DNA of 64,000 nucleotides from Girardinichthys multiradiatus (lineage: Eukaryota; Chordata; Actinopteri; Cyprinodontiformes; Goodeidae): assembly GCF_021462225.1 (NCBI RefSeq), contig NC_061805.1:29467958-29531957 (forward strand), written 5' to 3'. Below the pieces are notes generated by a model, which did not search any database, was not told the DNA's origin, and worked only from the letters and a program-made list of their open reading frames with translations. The stretch's first letter is position 1, and every line of letters begins with the position of its first letter. A program made the position numbers and the translations under genes. Positions 45,835 through 55,899 of this stretch are shown piece by piece.

Positions 45835-46083
45835 TTAATTCAATAACCTTATTTCTCTTTGCTTTAACAGTGACTCTGGGATCCGTGGGGGAAGCCTGAC
45901 GTCGAGCGAGGCACCGCTGCACAGCCTCCTTTAGCCGGAGTGGCTGAAAGTCCCGGTGTGTGTGAATTCACACCTGGCCAGTGGGTTATAGCCTTCCTCT
46001 GCGCGGGGTGACTCTCACAGGGTTCAAAGAGTCACCAAGAAGTCAACTCCGAGGTGAGACAGTTTTAAAATACAGTTCATAGG

Positions 46084-46452
46084 AAAAGTACTTAACAGTC
46101 GTTGGTAGTGCGTCGCCGGTAAGGACGCTGCATTCGAATGGTTTTATTCCACCGTGAAAGGGATAGTGACAAATTTGGTACAATCCCGCCGTGAAGGGGA
46201 TTAAAGAAAACGACTGAGGATTATTCCCCTGCGAGGGAATAGAGTAAGCGCTATATAAATAAAAGAAGAAAAGTACTTAAAAGTCGTTGGTAGTGCGTCG
46301 CCGGTAAGGACGCTGCATTGGGATGGTTTTATTCCACCGTGAAAGGAATAGTGACAAATTAAGGTAGGGCCCCGCCAAGAAGGGGGCCAAATAAAACGAC
46401 TAAGGGTTATTCCCCTGCGAGGGAATAGAATAAGCGCTATAAAAGTAAAAAG
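46084..46452 (+). repeat. 185-bp tandem duplication in the retroviral leader
   Basis: Unit 1 starts at AAAAGTACTTAACAGTCG (46084) and unit 2 at 46269. Both contain GTGCGTCGCCGGTAAGGACG, TTATTCCACCGTGAAAGG and TTATTCCCCTGCGAGGGAAT, and end near an AAGCGCTATA(TA)AA block. Second-unit differences sit mainly in the GGGGCC-rich centre. Leader duplications may carry packaging or translation signals; this is inference. Confidence 0.9.
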
Positions 46453-46789
46453 AACGGAGTAAATTGAGCTCATAAAATAACACCAAGTTAACTTAGAAAA
46501 ATTACAAGGTACCTGAAACTAACTGTGTGACTGTGTTGTGTGTGTTTGGAGGACTAAGCATTTTAATAGAATCATAGCAGGATTCTGCTAGTCCTGTGTT
46601 TTCTTTTGCCCAGATTAAAACTACGTACTGGTGACTTTGGAGATTCAGGTCGGATTTCATTCCAGAAAATTAACACCGCTGCGAATTAGTCGCAGTAGAA
46701 GGGCGTGTTAATGTCCTCTCCTTAAAGTCTCATGCCAGTGACCTTTTATCTGGGACATTTATACTACAATTAAACTAACATAAAACATA

Positions 46790-47245
46790 ATGGGGAAGAA
46801 ACAAAGTAAACTAATTGACTTAGAAGGGGAGGTAAAGTTTATGGAGAACTATGTAAAAGGAGCAGGTATGATCTGTCATAGATGGAATAAAAAATAAAAA
46901 ACATGGGTTTTTGGGCAAATTAGATACAAAGGATGTCTTAAAATTACAAGGGGATCTAAAATTAGCAATAATGAAAACTAAAAAGAGAAAAATAACAAAG
47001 AACAATGGGGAAAGAACAGAGAAAAAGCTCTGATTTAACAGAAATATGTGCACGATGGCATAAAAATACGGATTTTCAGGTAACTTAATTATCACTGAAA
47101 TCCTAAAACTACACGGGGATCTTAAACTGGAGATTAAGCATTCAAAAGATTCAAGAGACAATAAAAAACCTTGCCAGATTATAATTTCAAAGGGGACTTT
47201 TCAGTCCCTGAGTGCTCACAGTTGATAAACAGATTAAAACAAAAA
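46790..47245 (+). pseudogene. Retroviral gag remnant
   Basis: An ATG at 46790 opens MGKKQSK, a myristoylation-like start typical of matrix proteins. It runs about 35 codons to a TAA. A second similar start, MGKEQRKSSDL, lies at 47005, with the same following Trp-Lys context, as if the first part of gag was duplicated at about 215-bp spacing. All frames are soon closed; no capsid or zinc-knuckle motif is visible downstream. Confidence 0.6.
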
Positions 47246-49523
47246 GATGAATTAAAAAAACAACAATAAGAGCAGCTTTTAACTGACATAGCCATAATAC
47301 TGAGGCCTTAAGAAAAGCACAGAAAAAAAACTTTCAGCTTAACTGAAAACAAATAAAGGGGGGGGGCGGACTGCCACCCATCCCAGTTTAGAATACCAAG
47401 GTAGCCCCAAATTATAAAGACTAAGAGGTGGTTTTAGAGGACGTGGTAAAAGAAGTTAAAAGAGGAGGTGACAATGTGGACAACATGGAAACTGTCCAAC
47501 TGGACAACCCAGTGAACAATGACTAGAGAAGAGAGAACAGAATGTTGTTAAAGAAGTAATCTGAGAGTAAAAGATTTTGTAGCCAAGCATTAGTGAGAAA
47601 CAGGTGCTTTAAAAATCATTCTATGGTGTTATACTACCAACAATATCATGATAAAATGCAAAAGATTCATTTTACAGGGAAATAATTCCATATTTGGCTC
47701 AGATTGTTTGCATTCTTGATTTTTCCTCTTTGAGAGAAGTTAAATTTCAGCTCTGTGAAACGACCTTGATAAAGAGATGCAGCTGCCTGAAAACAAAGAT
47801 AAAACTTCAGCAAACAGCAGAAGCCTGTCTCTGCTGAAAGGTCTGAAAAAAAATTGTAACTCTACCCTGCATGTGTCAAACTCAAGGTCCGCGGGCCAAA
47901 ACCGGACCCCAGAAGTTTAGTGATTCTCTAGAAGTAGAGCCTTTTAATATGGTGATTGTGTGCTTGAATGTTATTTTGTCAATCAATAAGCAGTTTTGTC
48001 TACATTCTGCCACAATCTGCCTTTTGAAAATGTTTTGAATCTTGCTCTTTATGTATAAAAAAAAAAAAAAGAAAAGAAAAATTGGCTAAAGTCTGCAGAC
48101 ACAAAATGAACTTGGATTGAAGCTCTAACTATGTTTATTTAATCTGAGATCCTCTCCAAATGCAACAGTATATGTCAGTCTACATGAGATACTAACAACT
48201 TCACCTACTGGTATAATATAAAGATCTGATTGAATATGTGAAACAAACAATGATGAAAGTTTTTCAACAGGTGATGTTCATCCAGGAGGAAGACAGTGTT
48301 CCTAGGAAATGCAGCTCATTCATTAACAATCATTTTTTCTCCTATAGGTGGAAGTTTTGCTGACTAATCATAGGCTGGATCTATGAAACATTATGTGCAC
48401 AGAACAAATGACCAAGGTTCTGACTGACTTATGAACCTCACTGACCTGACAATGATAACATGACACCCAACAGATAACACCTTTAAGGTGGACCCACTAA
48501 GACCACCTTATTGATTCTTGGTGAATAAAAAAAAAGAATTTAAGCATTCAAAACAGATCTAGTGGAAACAAAGGGGTTATGAGGAAACAATGTGCATTTT
48601 AAGAATAATAGAAGTCAAATTATGTTCAAATTTTTGCAAATAAAAATTACTCTGACAGAAAAATAAGTAAGTAGTGTGTGAATGTGTGTGAATGGGAATG
48701 ACTGATTTCATTGTAATGCATCTTTGAGGGACCTTAAAAGCGCTAATAAAGGTCTGATGTTCTGATGATCTTTGCCAAATTTATATCTTAATAAGGTTTC
48801 CAGAATCTTTTCCGAAAAATCATATAAAGATAGCAAAGGTTCTACCTCTACTGAAAATACTGATAACCATAAGAAAGTTCATAGATCTGTCTTCAATTTT
48901 TCCTAATTCTTTTACAAACAGGTTATTTAAACTTTCATGTGGCCAAATGTCTGTGTTTGACTTTCTGTTTTTGTGAAATAAATGTCTGTTTCATGTTATG
49001 TAAAAATTAGAGTCCTCAACATACCATAATAATATTAGGTCAGTTCTCTATGGTAAAACAAAAAGATTTTAACAGATGTTTAGACTTTTTCCAGTCAGGT
49101 TCAAAATGATTGAATTAGACTCAAACTTAACATAAGATGAAATGAACCTTAACAGAATTACTGGACTGGACTGAAATAGAGAAAACGTGAGTTAATTGAA
49201 ACAAACTTTAGTTACTTGAACTAAATACAAAGCTGACTGAAACTGTATGTTGTATCTATAAAACTGGGTAAGATAAACTAAGATTATAAGATATAATATG
49301 CCCTTCATTTTTTTGTGTTCATCAGTGAGTGAGTTTTTATTTTTTATTTTTAATAAGAACTAAACCAAGCATTATTTATAATAATAGCAACTACCAAAAA
49401 TAGTGATCTCATTTTTAAATGTAATAAGGACTTACTTTATAAACTATGGTAAAAAAGAATAATAAGAATTTGGAAAAACAGAGGCTTTAAACCTCTGCAG
49501 GAACAGCACTGACACTGTCAAAA
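47246..49523. other. Retroviral interior without readable genes; hAT-like scrap
   Basis: AT-rich DNA with no protein domain. A fragment at about 47877-47910 (GTCAAACTCAAGGTCCGCGG) resembles one end of a common hAT family, but the opposite end is not seen. A LINE-tail-like scrap (GTGTGAATGGGAATGACTGA, then AAAAGCGCTAATAAAG) lies at 48684-48755. Confidence 0.45.
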
Positions 49524-50387
49524 GTGGATCCTAATACAGGAATCTGGAAGCTCATTCTAGCGTGGACAGTCAAAGTCCATCCAAGGATACATTTAGATGA
49601 GGCAGAGGGACAAATACAGGGCTTAGCTGAGAGCAAAGAGAGCAACATGCATCCTGTCCTAGCTGCTGTCCCACCTGAACTGTGGTCCCAATCATCAACT
49701 GATGTAGGGCTTATAAAGGGGTTCCCACCATACAAGGTTAAACTAATATCTGAAAAAAGGCCATTAGTCCGTCAATACCCCTTAAAGCCAGAAGCTGAAG
49801 AAGATACTAAGCCAGTAATACAAGATATGTTGAAGTCAGGAATATTAAGAGAAGCACCTGACGCTACATGCAAGGCATATCACACTGACATCGCTATTAT
49901 TATCACAGCCAAACATAACTCTAAAAAGATGTGCCCTTTAAATCCAAGTACTCTAATACCTACTGCAGAAGATGGAAAACCACATTCTTATAAAGCAAAA
50001 GTTGAAGAAGACACCAAACCCAGAAGAGACATTTCTCAAACCCTTATACCAGATTCATGTGTTGTGTTTGTAGATGGCTCAGCATCTAAAGATGAATATG
50101 GAAAGAATAGAGTTGGTTATGCAGTAACAACCATCGATAGGATAATAGAAGCTAAATCTCTACCCAATACATGCTCAGCCCAAACAGCAGAATTATATGC
50201 TGTAGTAAGAGCATGTGAATTACATGAGGGACAAATACTTACTATATACACAGACAGCCAATACGTTTTCGGATCAGTACATCACCATGCTAAGATTTGG
50301 CAAAATAGAGGTTTTAAAACATCATCAGGGACAGAACTAACTCATTTCAACCTATTAAAGAGAAAATGTCAGATCTGCTATTTATAG
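49524..50387 (+). pseudogene. Retroviral pol remnant: start of RT fused in frame to RNase H
   Basis: An open frame of 287 codons. Residues about 45-110 match the protease-RT junction and first RT segment of gamma/epsilon-type pol (PELWSQSSTDVGLIKG, then RPLVRQYPLKPEAEEDTKPV). The RT palm, including the catalytic Asp-Asp box, is absent. At about residue 140 the frame enters the connection region and then RNase H, with VVFVDGSASKDEYG (Asp), SAQTAELYAVVRACEL (Glu) and LTIYTDSQYVFGSVHHHAKI (Asp). The internal deletion kept the frame. The frame ends just before integrase. Confidence 0.85.
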
Positions 50388-50928
50388 ACACAGACGTGCT
50401 GAAAGACGCCCAACAGTCAGCACCCAAGACAGAAATAAAGGCCTGGCTAAAGAGAGGAGCACAGAAAAAAGATGACATCTATCAGATAGAAGATAAACCA
50501 ATCCTCCCAAAAAAGTTATACAACACAGCGGCTACAGTGACACATTGGGAAGACCCACGTGTCAAGGGGGGAATATGTCACATCTGGTAAAGCATTAATG
50601 CTACACTATAAATATTTCTGACTATGCAAATAATTTTTGCAGATCATGCATAATTTGTTGCAAACACAGGGGAAGAAATATTGCCTAGTTGTAATAGATG
50701 AACCTAGTGACACATTTCTTCCCCACATATGGTATCCCACAGATTATAAGGTCAGATAATGGAACTCATTTTGTAAATAAATTAATAGAACTAAGTTCTA
50801 AAGCATTAGGGTTTCAGTTAAAGATTAAGGAAAACAATGGAAGAAACAGGGAGGCCATGGCCCGAATGCCTATCCCTGGTTAATTATGGATGAGAATAAC
50901 TCCAAATCAAACTGGTCTTACTCCATTT
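50366..50928 (+). pseudogene. Retroviral integrase N-terminal and partial core remnant
   Basis: 50366-50590 encodes the end of RNase H and the start of integrase, with the sequence degrading near the zinc-binding region (about 50540-50660). A separate frame at 50698-50883 contains YGIPQIIRSDNGTHFVNK, the block with the second catalytic Asp. The first Asp block and the third (Glu) block are not readable, consistent with deletions. It is non-functional. Confidence 0.75.
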
Positions 50929-51030
50929 GCCACCTACTGTACATCATTGTATGGCTCCACCCACTATATTCTGAGTCTGAGATCACGTGACACCAAGTTG
51001 CTGATGTGAATTTGTATTCTCAAAGAAATA
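50929..51030. mobile_element. MITE fragment inside the retroviral integrase region
   Basis: Starts GCCACCTACTGTACATCATT and continues TCCACCCACTATATTCT, then GAGATCACGTGACACC and ATTTGTATTCTCAAAGAAAT. The same blocks occur in the same order in the right arm of the palindromic MITE at 56923-58050 (about 57549-57600, then 57750-57835), with the middle missing here. Retroviral integrase-like coding is on both sides of it (TPNQTGLTPF before, RPFSLPSDMNEIEKA after). Confidence 0.8.
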
Positions 51031-51382
51031 GTACATGGCAGACCGTTTTCTCTGCCCTCTGACATGAATGAAATAGAGAAAGCACAACAGGAACCTTCAT
51101 TAGCTGAGTGGATGAATAAAATGTTGCAGACAAAAGAAGAACAAATGTCCAGTGGTCTGCCGATAATCTCTGCTCCTATCCCACAGAATGAGGCCTGGAG
51201 ACCTGGTCCTGATTAAGACACTCCACCGGAAGGATTGGAGCACTCCTTGGTGGAAAGGGCCGTTTCAAATACTCCTGACAACGCCCACAGTTCTGAAAAT
51301 AGCAGAGAGGCCTTCCTGGATCCATAAAAGCCACTGTAAGCCAGTTTTGCCATTACAGGAGCCAGATCAACCGACGGGGTAG
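51031..51382 (+). pseudogene. Retroviral integrase C-terminal domain remnant
   Basis: FSLPSDMNEIEKAQQEPSLA is readable from about 51050. A frame change follows, and then at 51188-51382 the SH3-like C-terminal domain: RPGDLVLIKTLHRKDWSTPW, KGPFQILLTTPTVLKIAE, and SWIHKSHCKPVLP. This resembles gamma/epsilon-type integrase ends. It is bracketed by breaks. Confidence 0.82.
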
Positions 51383-51460
51383 CAGAGGAAGTCCGGGTTC
51401 AAAGATGGCCCAGCGTCTCAAACCGGTGAAGAAAACAGCTGATCTGCGCCCAATTATAAA

Positions 51461-51720
51461 ATGGCTCTCTGTAACTTGTGGACAGGACTGATAAGCCTGA
51501 GCTTAATTCTGGTAGCAGGACTCTTTCTCTATCTAAAGCAGGATCCACAGGAGGTGATACCGAACCAGAAGAGATGGACATCAGACGGGACCCATCTCAG
51601 AACACTGACGGAAGAACATGACGCACATCCATTCCTACAGAATTTCTGGTATTGTTCATGGTGGCATATGCAACACTGAACCAGGTAGAAATGCACGAAA
51701 ATGAAGGGGACGATTATGAT
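51461..51720 (+). pseudogene. Retroviral env N-terminal stub
   Basis: The start ATG at 51461 gives a 72-codon frame whose first ~28 residues contain a hydrophobic stretch (GLISLSLILVAGLFLYL), as for an envelope signal peptide. Nothing recognisable as surface or transmembrane subunit follows before the minisatellite. It is an envelope remnant by position; the sequence itself is weak evidence. Confidence 0.45.
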
Positions 51721-51879
51721 GACATGTTGTAAATAAATCACATCAAAAGCCTGAGTGTACTCATACATTGTATTTCATAAAATAACCTTACAGCAGAAAA
51801 TCGGAAGAAGTTGTTGCTTAAGTGAAATGAGAAAAAGTACAATGATGACATAAACAGGGCAGATTTTTTAATTCTTTTT

Positions 51880-52104
51880 TTTTTTATGATTTCAAGTATT
51901 ATTCTTTTATTTTTATGATTTCAAGTATTATTCTTTTTTTTTTATGATTTCAAGTATTATTCTTTTATTTTTATGATTTCAAGTATTATTCTTTTATTTT
52001 TATGATTTCAAGTATCATTATTTTATTTTTATGATTTCAAGTATTATTCTTTTATTTTTATGATTTCAAGTATCATTATTTTATTTTTATGATTTCAAGT
52101 ATTA
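51880..52104 (+). repeat. 29-bp minisatellite in the retrovirus 3' region
   Basis: Eight copies of a unit with core ATGATTTCAAGTAT, separated by T-rich ATTCTTTTATTTTT spacers; two units share a CATTATT variant. It replaces most of where env would lie. Confidence 0.95.
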
Positions 52105-52146
52105 ATCAACATTTAACTTTTAATGGTCGCCGAGGGCGGCGGGGCC

Positions 52147-52204
52147 GTATGAGTATTTCCCACAAAATATAATCTGTTTACCGTCCGTGGGTTTTCGCTC
52201 ATAC
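52147..52204. other. Stem-loop near the retroviral 3' end
   Basis: GTATGAG (52147-52153) pairs with CTCATAC (52198-52204), and an inner CCCAC pairs with GTGGG. It sits between the minisatellite and the polypurine tract. It may be an RNA export or processing element, by analogy only. Confidence 0.4.
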
Positions 52205-52251
52205 AAAGTATTTTTCTTACTCGTTTTTATATTAAATGTTTTTACTTGTGA

Positions 52252-52264
52252 TAAAAGGAGGGAC
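52252..52264 (+). promoter_or_regulatory. Polypurine tract
   Basis: TAAAAGGAGGGAC immediately precedes the TG of the 3' LTR, the expected plus-strand primer position for reverse transcription. Confidence 0.8.
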
Positions 52265-52557
52265 TGTTGGATGGGTGTGAGGACTTGTTATCACTCATGT
52301 AAAAACCTTGGGTTGCAAGGCACCTGCACTATGCCTTCCTCCCTGTGTGTGTGAGATCATTGTTATCTCTGTGTGAACCAGCCTCCTTTCCGTCTCACAC
52401 ACACACACCCTGTCTGAACTGTCTGTTGAACTGTGCATATAAATAAAGAGATAGGGTGTCAAAACTTTGTAGTTTCACTGCAAAGTGGGCTACCCTTGTC
52501 ACAAGTAACTATGACTGTATCGTTCTTACCTCTGAGTTGACTAAATAATACCTAACA
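52265..52557 (+). repeat. 3' LTR
   Basis: 293 bp, reads the same as the 5' LTR. It is followed directly by the target duplication TGAAA (52558-52562). Confidence 0.95.
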
Positions 52558-52968
52558 TGAAATAATGACTTTTTTAACATTCAGGTAAAAACTATTTGAA
52601 AGTGAGAAATTAAAGAACAATCTCACTTGGAAATTGTTTTTGGGTAGTTGCAGGACTCTCAGAGTAAAAGTAACCTACGTGGCCTCAAAATAAATGCGTA
52701 GTACAGGGCCAACTTGATAAGTTAAAGAAATGTCAATGTGACAATGCACTTGACGAATATGATATTATACTATACAGTGGTGCTCATTGTGATTGTTTGG
52801 CACCCATATAGAAATTCAAATGCTTACTGTAATAGCCCAAATGGCAGCTGCTTTATTACCATTTTTAGATCACACGTGACCAAAAATCAGGTATTTTTGA
52901 TTTTTGACATAGTTTGGAGGTTAAGTGGAGTTTAAAACAGACTGAGGCTGCAAACCAAGCCTTGTGTA

Positions 52969-54579
52969 CAGGTCCTTCTCAAAATATTAGCATATTGTGA
53001 TAAAGTTCATTATTTTCCATAATGTAATGATGAAAATTTAACATTCATATATTTTAGATTCATTGCACACTAACTGAAATATTTCAGGTCTTTTATTGTC
53101 TTAATACGGATGATTTTGGCATACAGCTCATGAAAACCCAAAATTCCTATCTCACAAAATTAGCATATTTCATCCGACCAATAAAAGAAAAGTGTTTTTA
53201 ATACAAAAAACGTCAACCTTCAAATAATCATGTACAGTTATGCACTCAATACTTGGTCGGGAATCCTTTTGCAGAAATGACTGCTTCAATGCGGCGTGGC
53301 ATGGAGGCAATCAGCCTGTGGCACTGCTGGGGTCTTATGGAGGCCCAGGATGCTTCGATAGCGGCCTTTAGCTCATCCAGAGTGTTGGGTCTTGAGTCTC
53401 TCAACGTTCTCTTCACAATATCCCACAGATTATTTATGGGGTTCAGGTCAGGAGAGTTGGCAGGCCAATTGAGCACAGTGATACCATGGTCAGTAAACCA
53501 TTTACCAGTGGTTTTGGCACTGTGAGCAGGTGCCAGGTCGTGCTGAAGAATGAAATCTTCATCTCCATAAAGCTTTTCAGCAGATGGAAGCATGAAGTGC
53601 TCCAAAATCTCCTGATAGCTAGCTGCATTGACCCTGCCCTTGATAAAACACAGTGGACCAACACCAGCAGCTGACACGGCACCCCAGACCATCACTGACA
53701 GTGGGTACTTGACACTGGACTTCTGGCATTTTGGCATTTCCTTCTCCCCAGTCTTCCTCCAGACTCTGGCCCCTTGATTTCCGAATGACATGCAGAATTT
53801 GCTTTCATCCGAAAAAAGTACTTTGGACCACTGAGCAACAGTCCAGTGCTGCTTCTCTGTAGCCCAGGTCAGGCGCTTCTGCTGCTGTTTCTGGTTCAAA
53901 AGTAGCTTGACCTGGGGAATGCGGCACCTGTAGCCCATTTCCTGCACACGCCTGTTCACGGTGGCTCTGGATGTTTCTACTCCAGACTCAGTCCACTGCT
54001 TCCGCAGGTCCCCCAAGGTCTGGAATCGGCCCTTCTCCACAATCTTCCTCAGGGTCCGGTCACCTCTTCTCGTTGTGCAGCGTTTTCTGCCACACTTTTT
54101 TCCTTCCCACAGACTTCCCACTGAGGTGCCTTGATACAGCACTCTGGGAACAGCCTATTTGTTCAGAAATTTCTTTCTGTGTCTTACCCTCTTGCTTGAG
54201 GGTGTCAATAGTGGCCTTCTGGACAGCAGTCAGGTCGGCAGTCTTACCCATGATTGGGGTTTTGAGTGATAAACCAGGTTGGGAGTTTTAAAGGCCTCAG
54301 GAATCTTTTGCAGGTGTTTAGAGTTAACTCGTTGATTCAGATGATTAGGTTCATAGCTCGTTTAGAGACCCTTTTAATGATATGCTAATTTTGTGAGATA
54401 AGAATTTTGGGTTTTCATGAGCTGTATGCCACAATCATCCGTATTAAGACAATAAAAGACCTGAAATATTTCAGTTAGTGTGCAATGAATCTAAAATATA
54501 TGAATGTTAAATTTTCATCATTACATTATGGAAAATAATGAACTTTATCACAATATGCTAATATTTTGAGAAGGACCAG
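52969..54579 (-). mobile_element. Tc1-like transposon (copy C), complete
   Basis: 1611 bp, flanked by TA (52967-52968 and 54580-54581), with long terminal inverted repeats of about 200 bp (CAGGTCCTTCTCAAAATATT inward). They match the opposite end with only a few differences. The inner part holds a minus-strand transposase. The high similarity of the two repeats suggests limited decay since insertion. Confidence 0.95.
53246..54251 (-). pseudogene. Tc1-like transposase, one frameshift and altered catalytic residue
   Basis: A DDE cut-and-paste transposase. The start is at 54251 (MGKTADLTAVQKATIDTLKQ, helix-turn-helix DNA binding, ending LSGKSVGRKK). A 1-nt shift in the run of A/T near 54097 moves to the frame 54142-53246, containing CGRKRCTTRRGDRTLR, VLFSDESKF (first Asp), FILQHDLAPAHSAK (second Asp), and PANSPDLNPINNLWDIVKRT. 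The last block should have Glu after Pro-Ile; here it is Asn. The rest runs to the end, PRRIEAVISAKGFPTKY. With that residue lost, restoring the frame alone would not give an active enzyme. Confidence 0.92.
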
Positions 54580-54581
54580 TA

Positions 54582-55795
54582 TATCTCCATTGTTTCACAG
54601 TTATTATTTTGTGAAATAATTTGTGTTTATTTTGTGTAAGAGTGATTATCTGTCAATATAAGGTTAGTGTTCCACACTACTCAGTAAAACGGTTAACAAC
54701 ACACTGACATTTAGTGTGGTTTTGTTTAATAATTATCAATTATTAATCATAATTAATTAATTGTGCTTATTAAACGCCATGAACCCAATAATCACACCAC
54801 CGGAGTGTTTCTCTGATCTCTATTCGTAAGAAAAGATTTTTGGTTAGAATTTATTAAGTCTGAATTATGATTTGTTTCATTATAATTTTTGATAAATATT
54901 CATAATCAATAATCATAATGTCTTACATGTCTGTGGAGCTTTACAGCTAATTCAGCTCTTTGTCTGGTGTTACCTAACAGGCATGTTGTATGACTTATAT
55001 CTTCAAATTTGTTATTTTAGATTTCATCAGGGTTAAGGGAATTTCTTTCATTATCTTTCCTCATTTAATTTAAATGATCAGACACAGGTAGACTTAACTG
55101 AATACATTATAAAATGTATCAGGAAACTTTTCTGCACCATGTCTTAATTATGGACATTACAAAGTTCCTGAAAAGATGAGCAAACAACACTTGTTCTTTT
55201 TTTTTTCATTTGCAAAACACTGATACATCCGGTAATGAATATTCAAATTAGATCTCTGTGTACATTTAAGTTTATGCATCCGTTCGTGAAAACAGACTTA
55301 ATGATGTATCCTCCTGTGATGGCACATTCATTATTGCATGATGTAAAACAATGTGTTGTATTTCCAAAAACATCTTAACAAAACCAATCTAAGGAGGAGA
55401 CATGGTCATGTATAGCAACATTTACTATTTGATTCCAATAAACACTGTATTGAGAAGAAATGATAGCTATTTTTGCTTTTATTATATAAGCAAACAGTAT
55501 GCCAGAAAATGGTGTCAAAAACGACATACAGGCTTTCCATACTGATACTGAAAAAAGACTGTGATTAAGCAATTTTACCCCCAAAAAAAAGGAAAAGTGC
55601 TGTATTTGAAACAACTGACGTTTCTGTGGCCCTTTTAGGCAATTCCCATGTAATGACTTCTAGCTACTTATATCAACTTCCACTCTCATTTTTTCAGTCT
55701 GTCAAACGGTCCCATCAATTACTTCCTTCTCCTAAAATCTCAAAGCTTATTTTCCAATCAGCTTAGGTGCAGGTTAATGATAACAGTGCACATAC
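54582..55795. other. Intronic DNA, no gene recognised
   Basis: AT-rich stretch between Tc1 copy C and the unc5 exon; minus-strand intron sequence just downstream of the exon donor. No exon or repeat was recognised. Confidence 0.55.
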
Positions 55796-55899
55796 CTCAG
55801 CAACTGGTATGCCCTCCGGAGGTCGACACTGTAGCAGCACCTCCTGCTCCAGGGACACTTCCTTTCCAAGGGGTTCTTGTTCAAATGACTTCTTCAGGT
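55796..55899 (-). CDS. unc5c: unc5c-like netrin receptor, internal exon (partial gene)
   Basis: UNC5 receptors are single-pass membrane proteins that mediate netrin-dependent axon repulsion. This 104-bp exon encodes the start of the second immunoglobulin-like domain: after two bases completing a codon, [14 protein letters not shown], then [10 protein letters not shown] with the domain's first Cys, and [10 protein letters not shown]. The acceptor is CTCCTCAG (minus strand, ending at 55900) and the donor GAG|GTATGT (from 55795). By memory of vertebrate UNC5 proteins the residues fit unc5c better than unc5b or unc5d, but a paralogue cannot be excluded. Neighbouring exons are not in the window as far as I can see, so the introns exceed 8 kb upstream and 55 kb downstream. 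It shows that the host gene reads on the minus strand. Confidence 0.88.

Larger units (their letters stand above)
45519..52557 (+). mobile_element. Endogenous retrovirus (gamma/epsilon-like), internally deleted
   Basis: Two 293-bp LTRs in direct orientation (45519-45811 and 52265-52557), starting TG and ending CA. A 5-bp target duplication TGAAA flanks them (45514-45518 and 52558-52562). Also present are a primer-binding site, a polypurine tract (AAAAGGAGGGAC before 52265) and remnants of gag, pol and env in that order. The LTRs look identical, implying recent insertion, but gag is riddled with stops, most of RT and the integrase core are deleted, and env is a stub. It must have been copied in trans by a related competent provirus. 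Confidence 0.92.

Noticed and set aside
47877..47935. Complete hAT element inside the retrovirus
   Set aside because: Only one end-like block is visible; no matching opposite end or 8-bp duplication.
51880..52104. CRISPR array (regular 29-bp period)
   Set aside because: Units are directly adjacent with T-rich joints and no unique spacers; this is a minisatellite in a retrovirus of a vertebrate genome.
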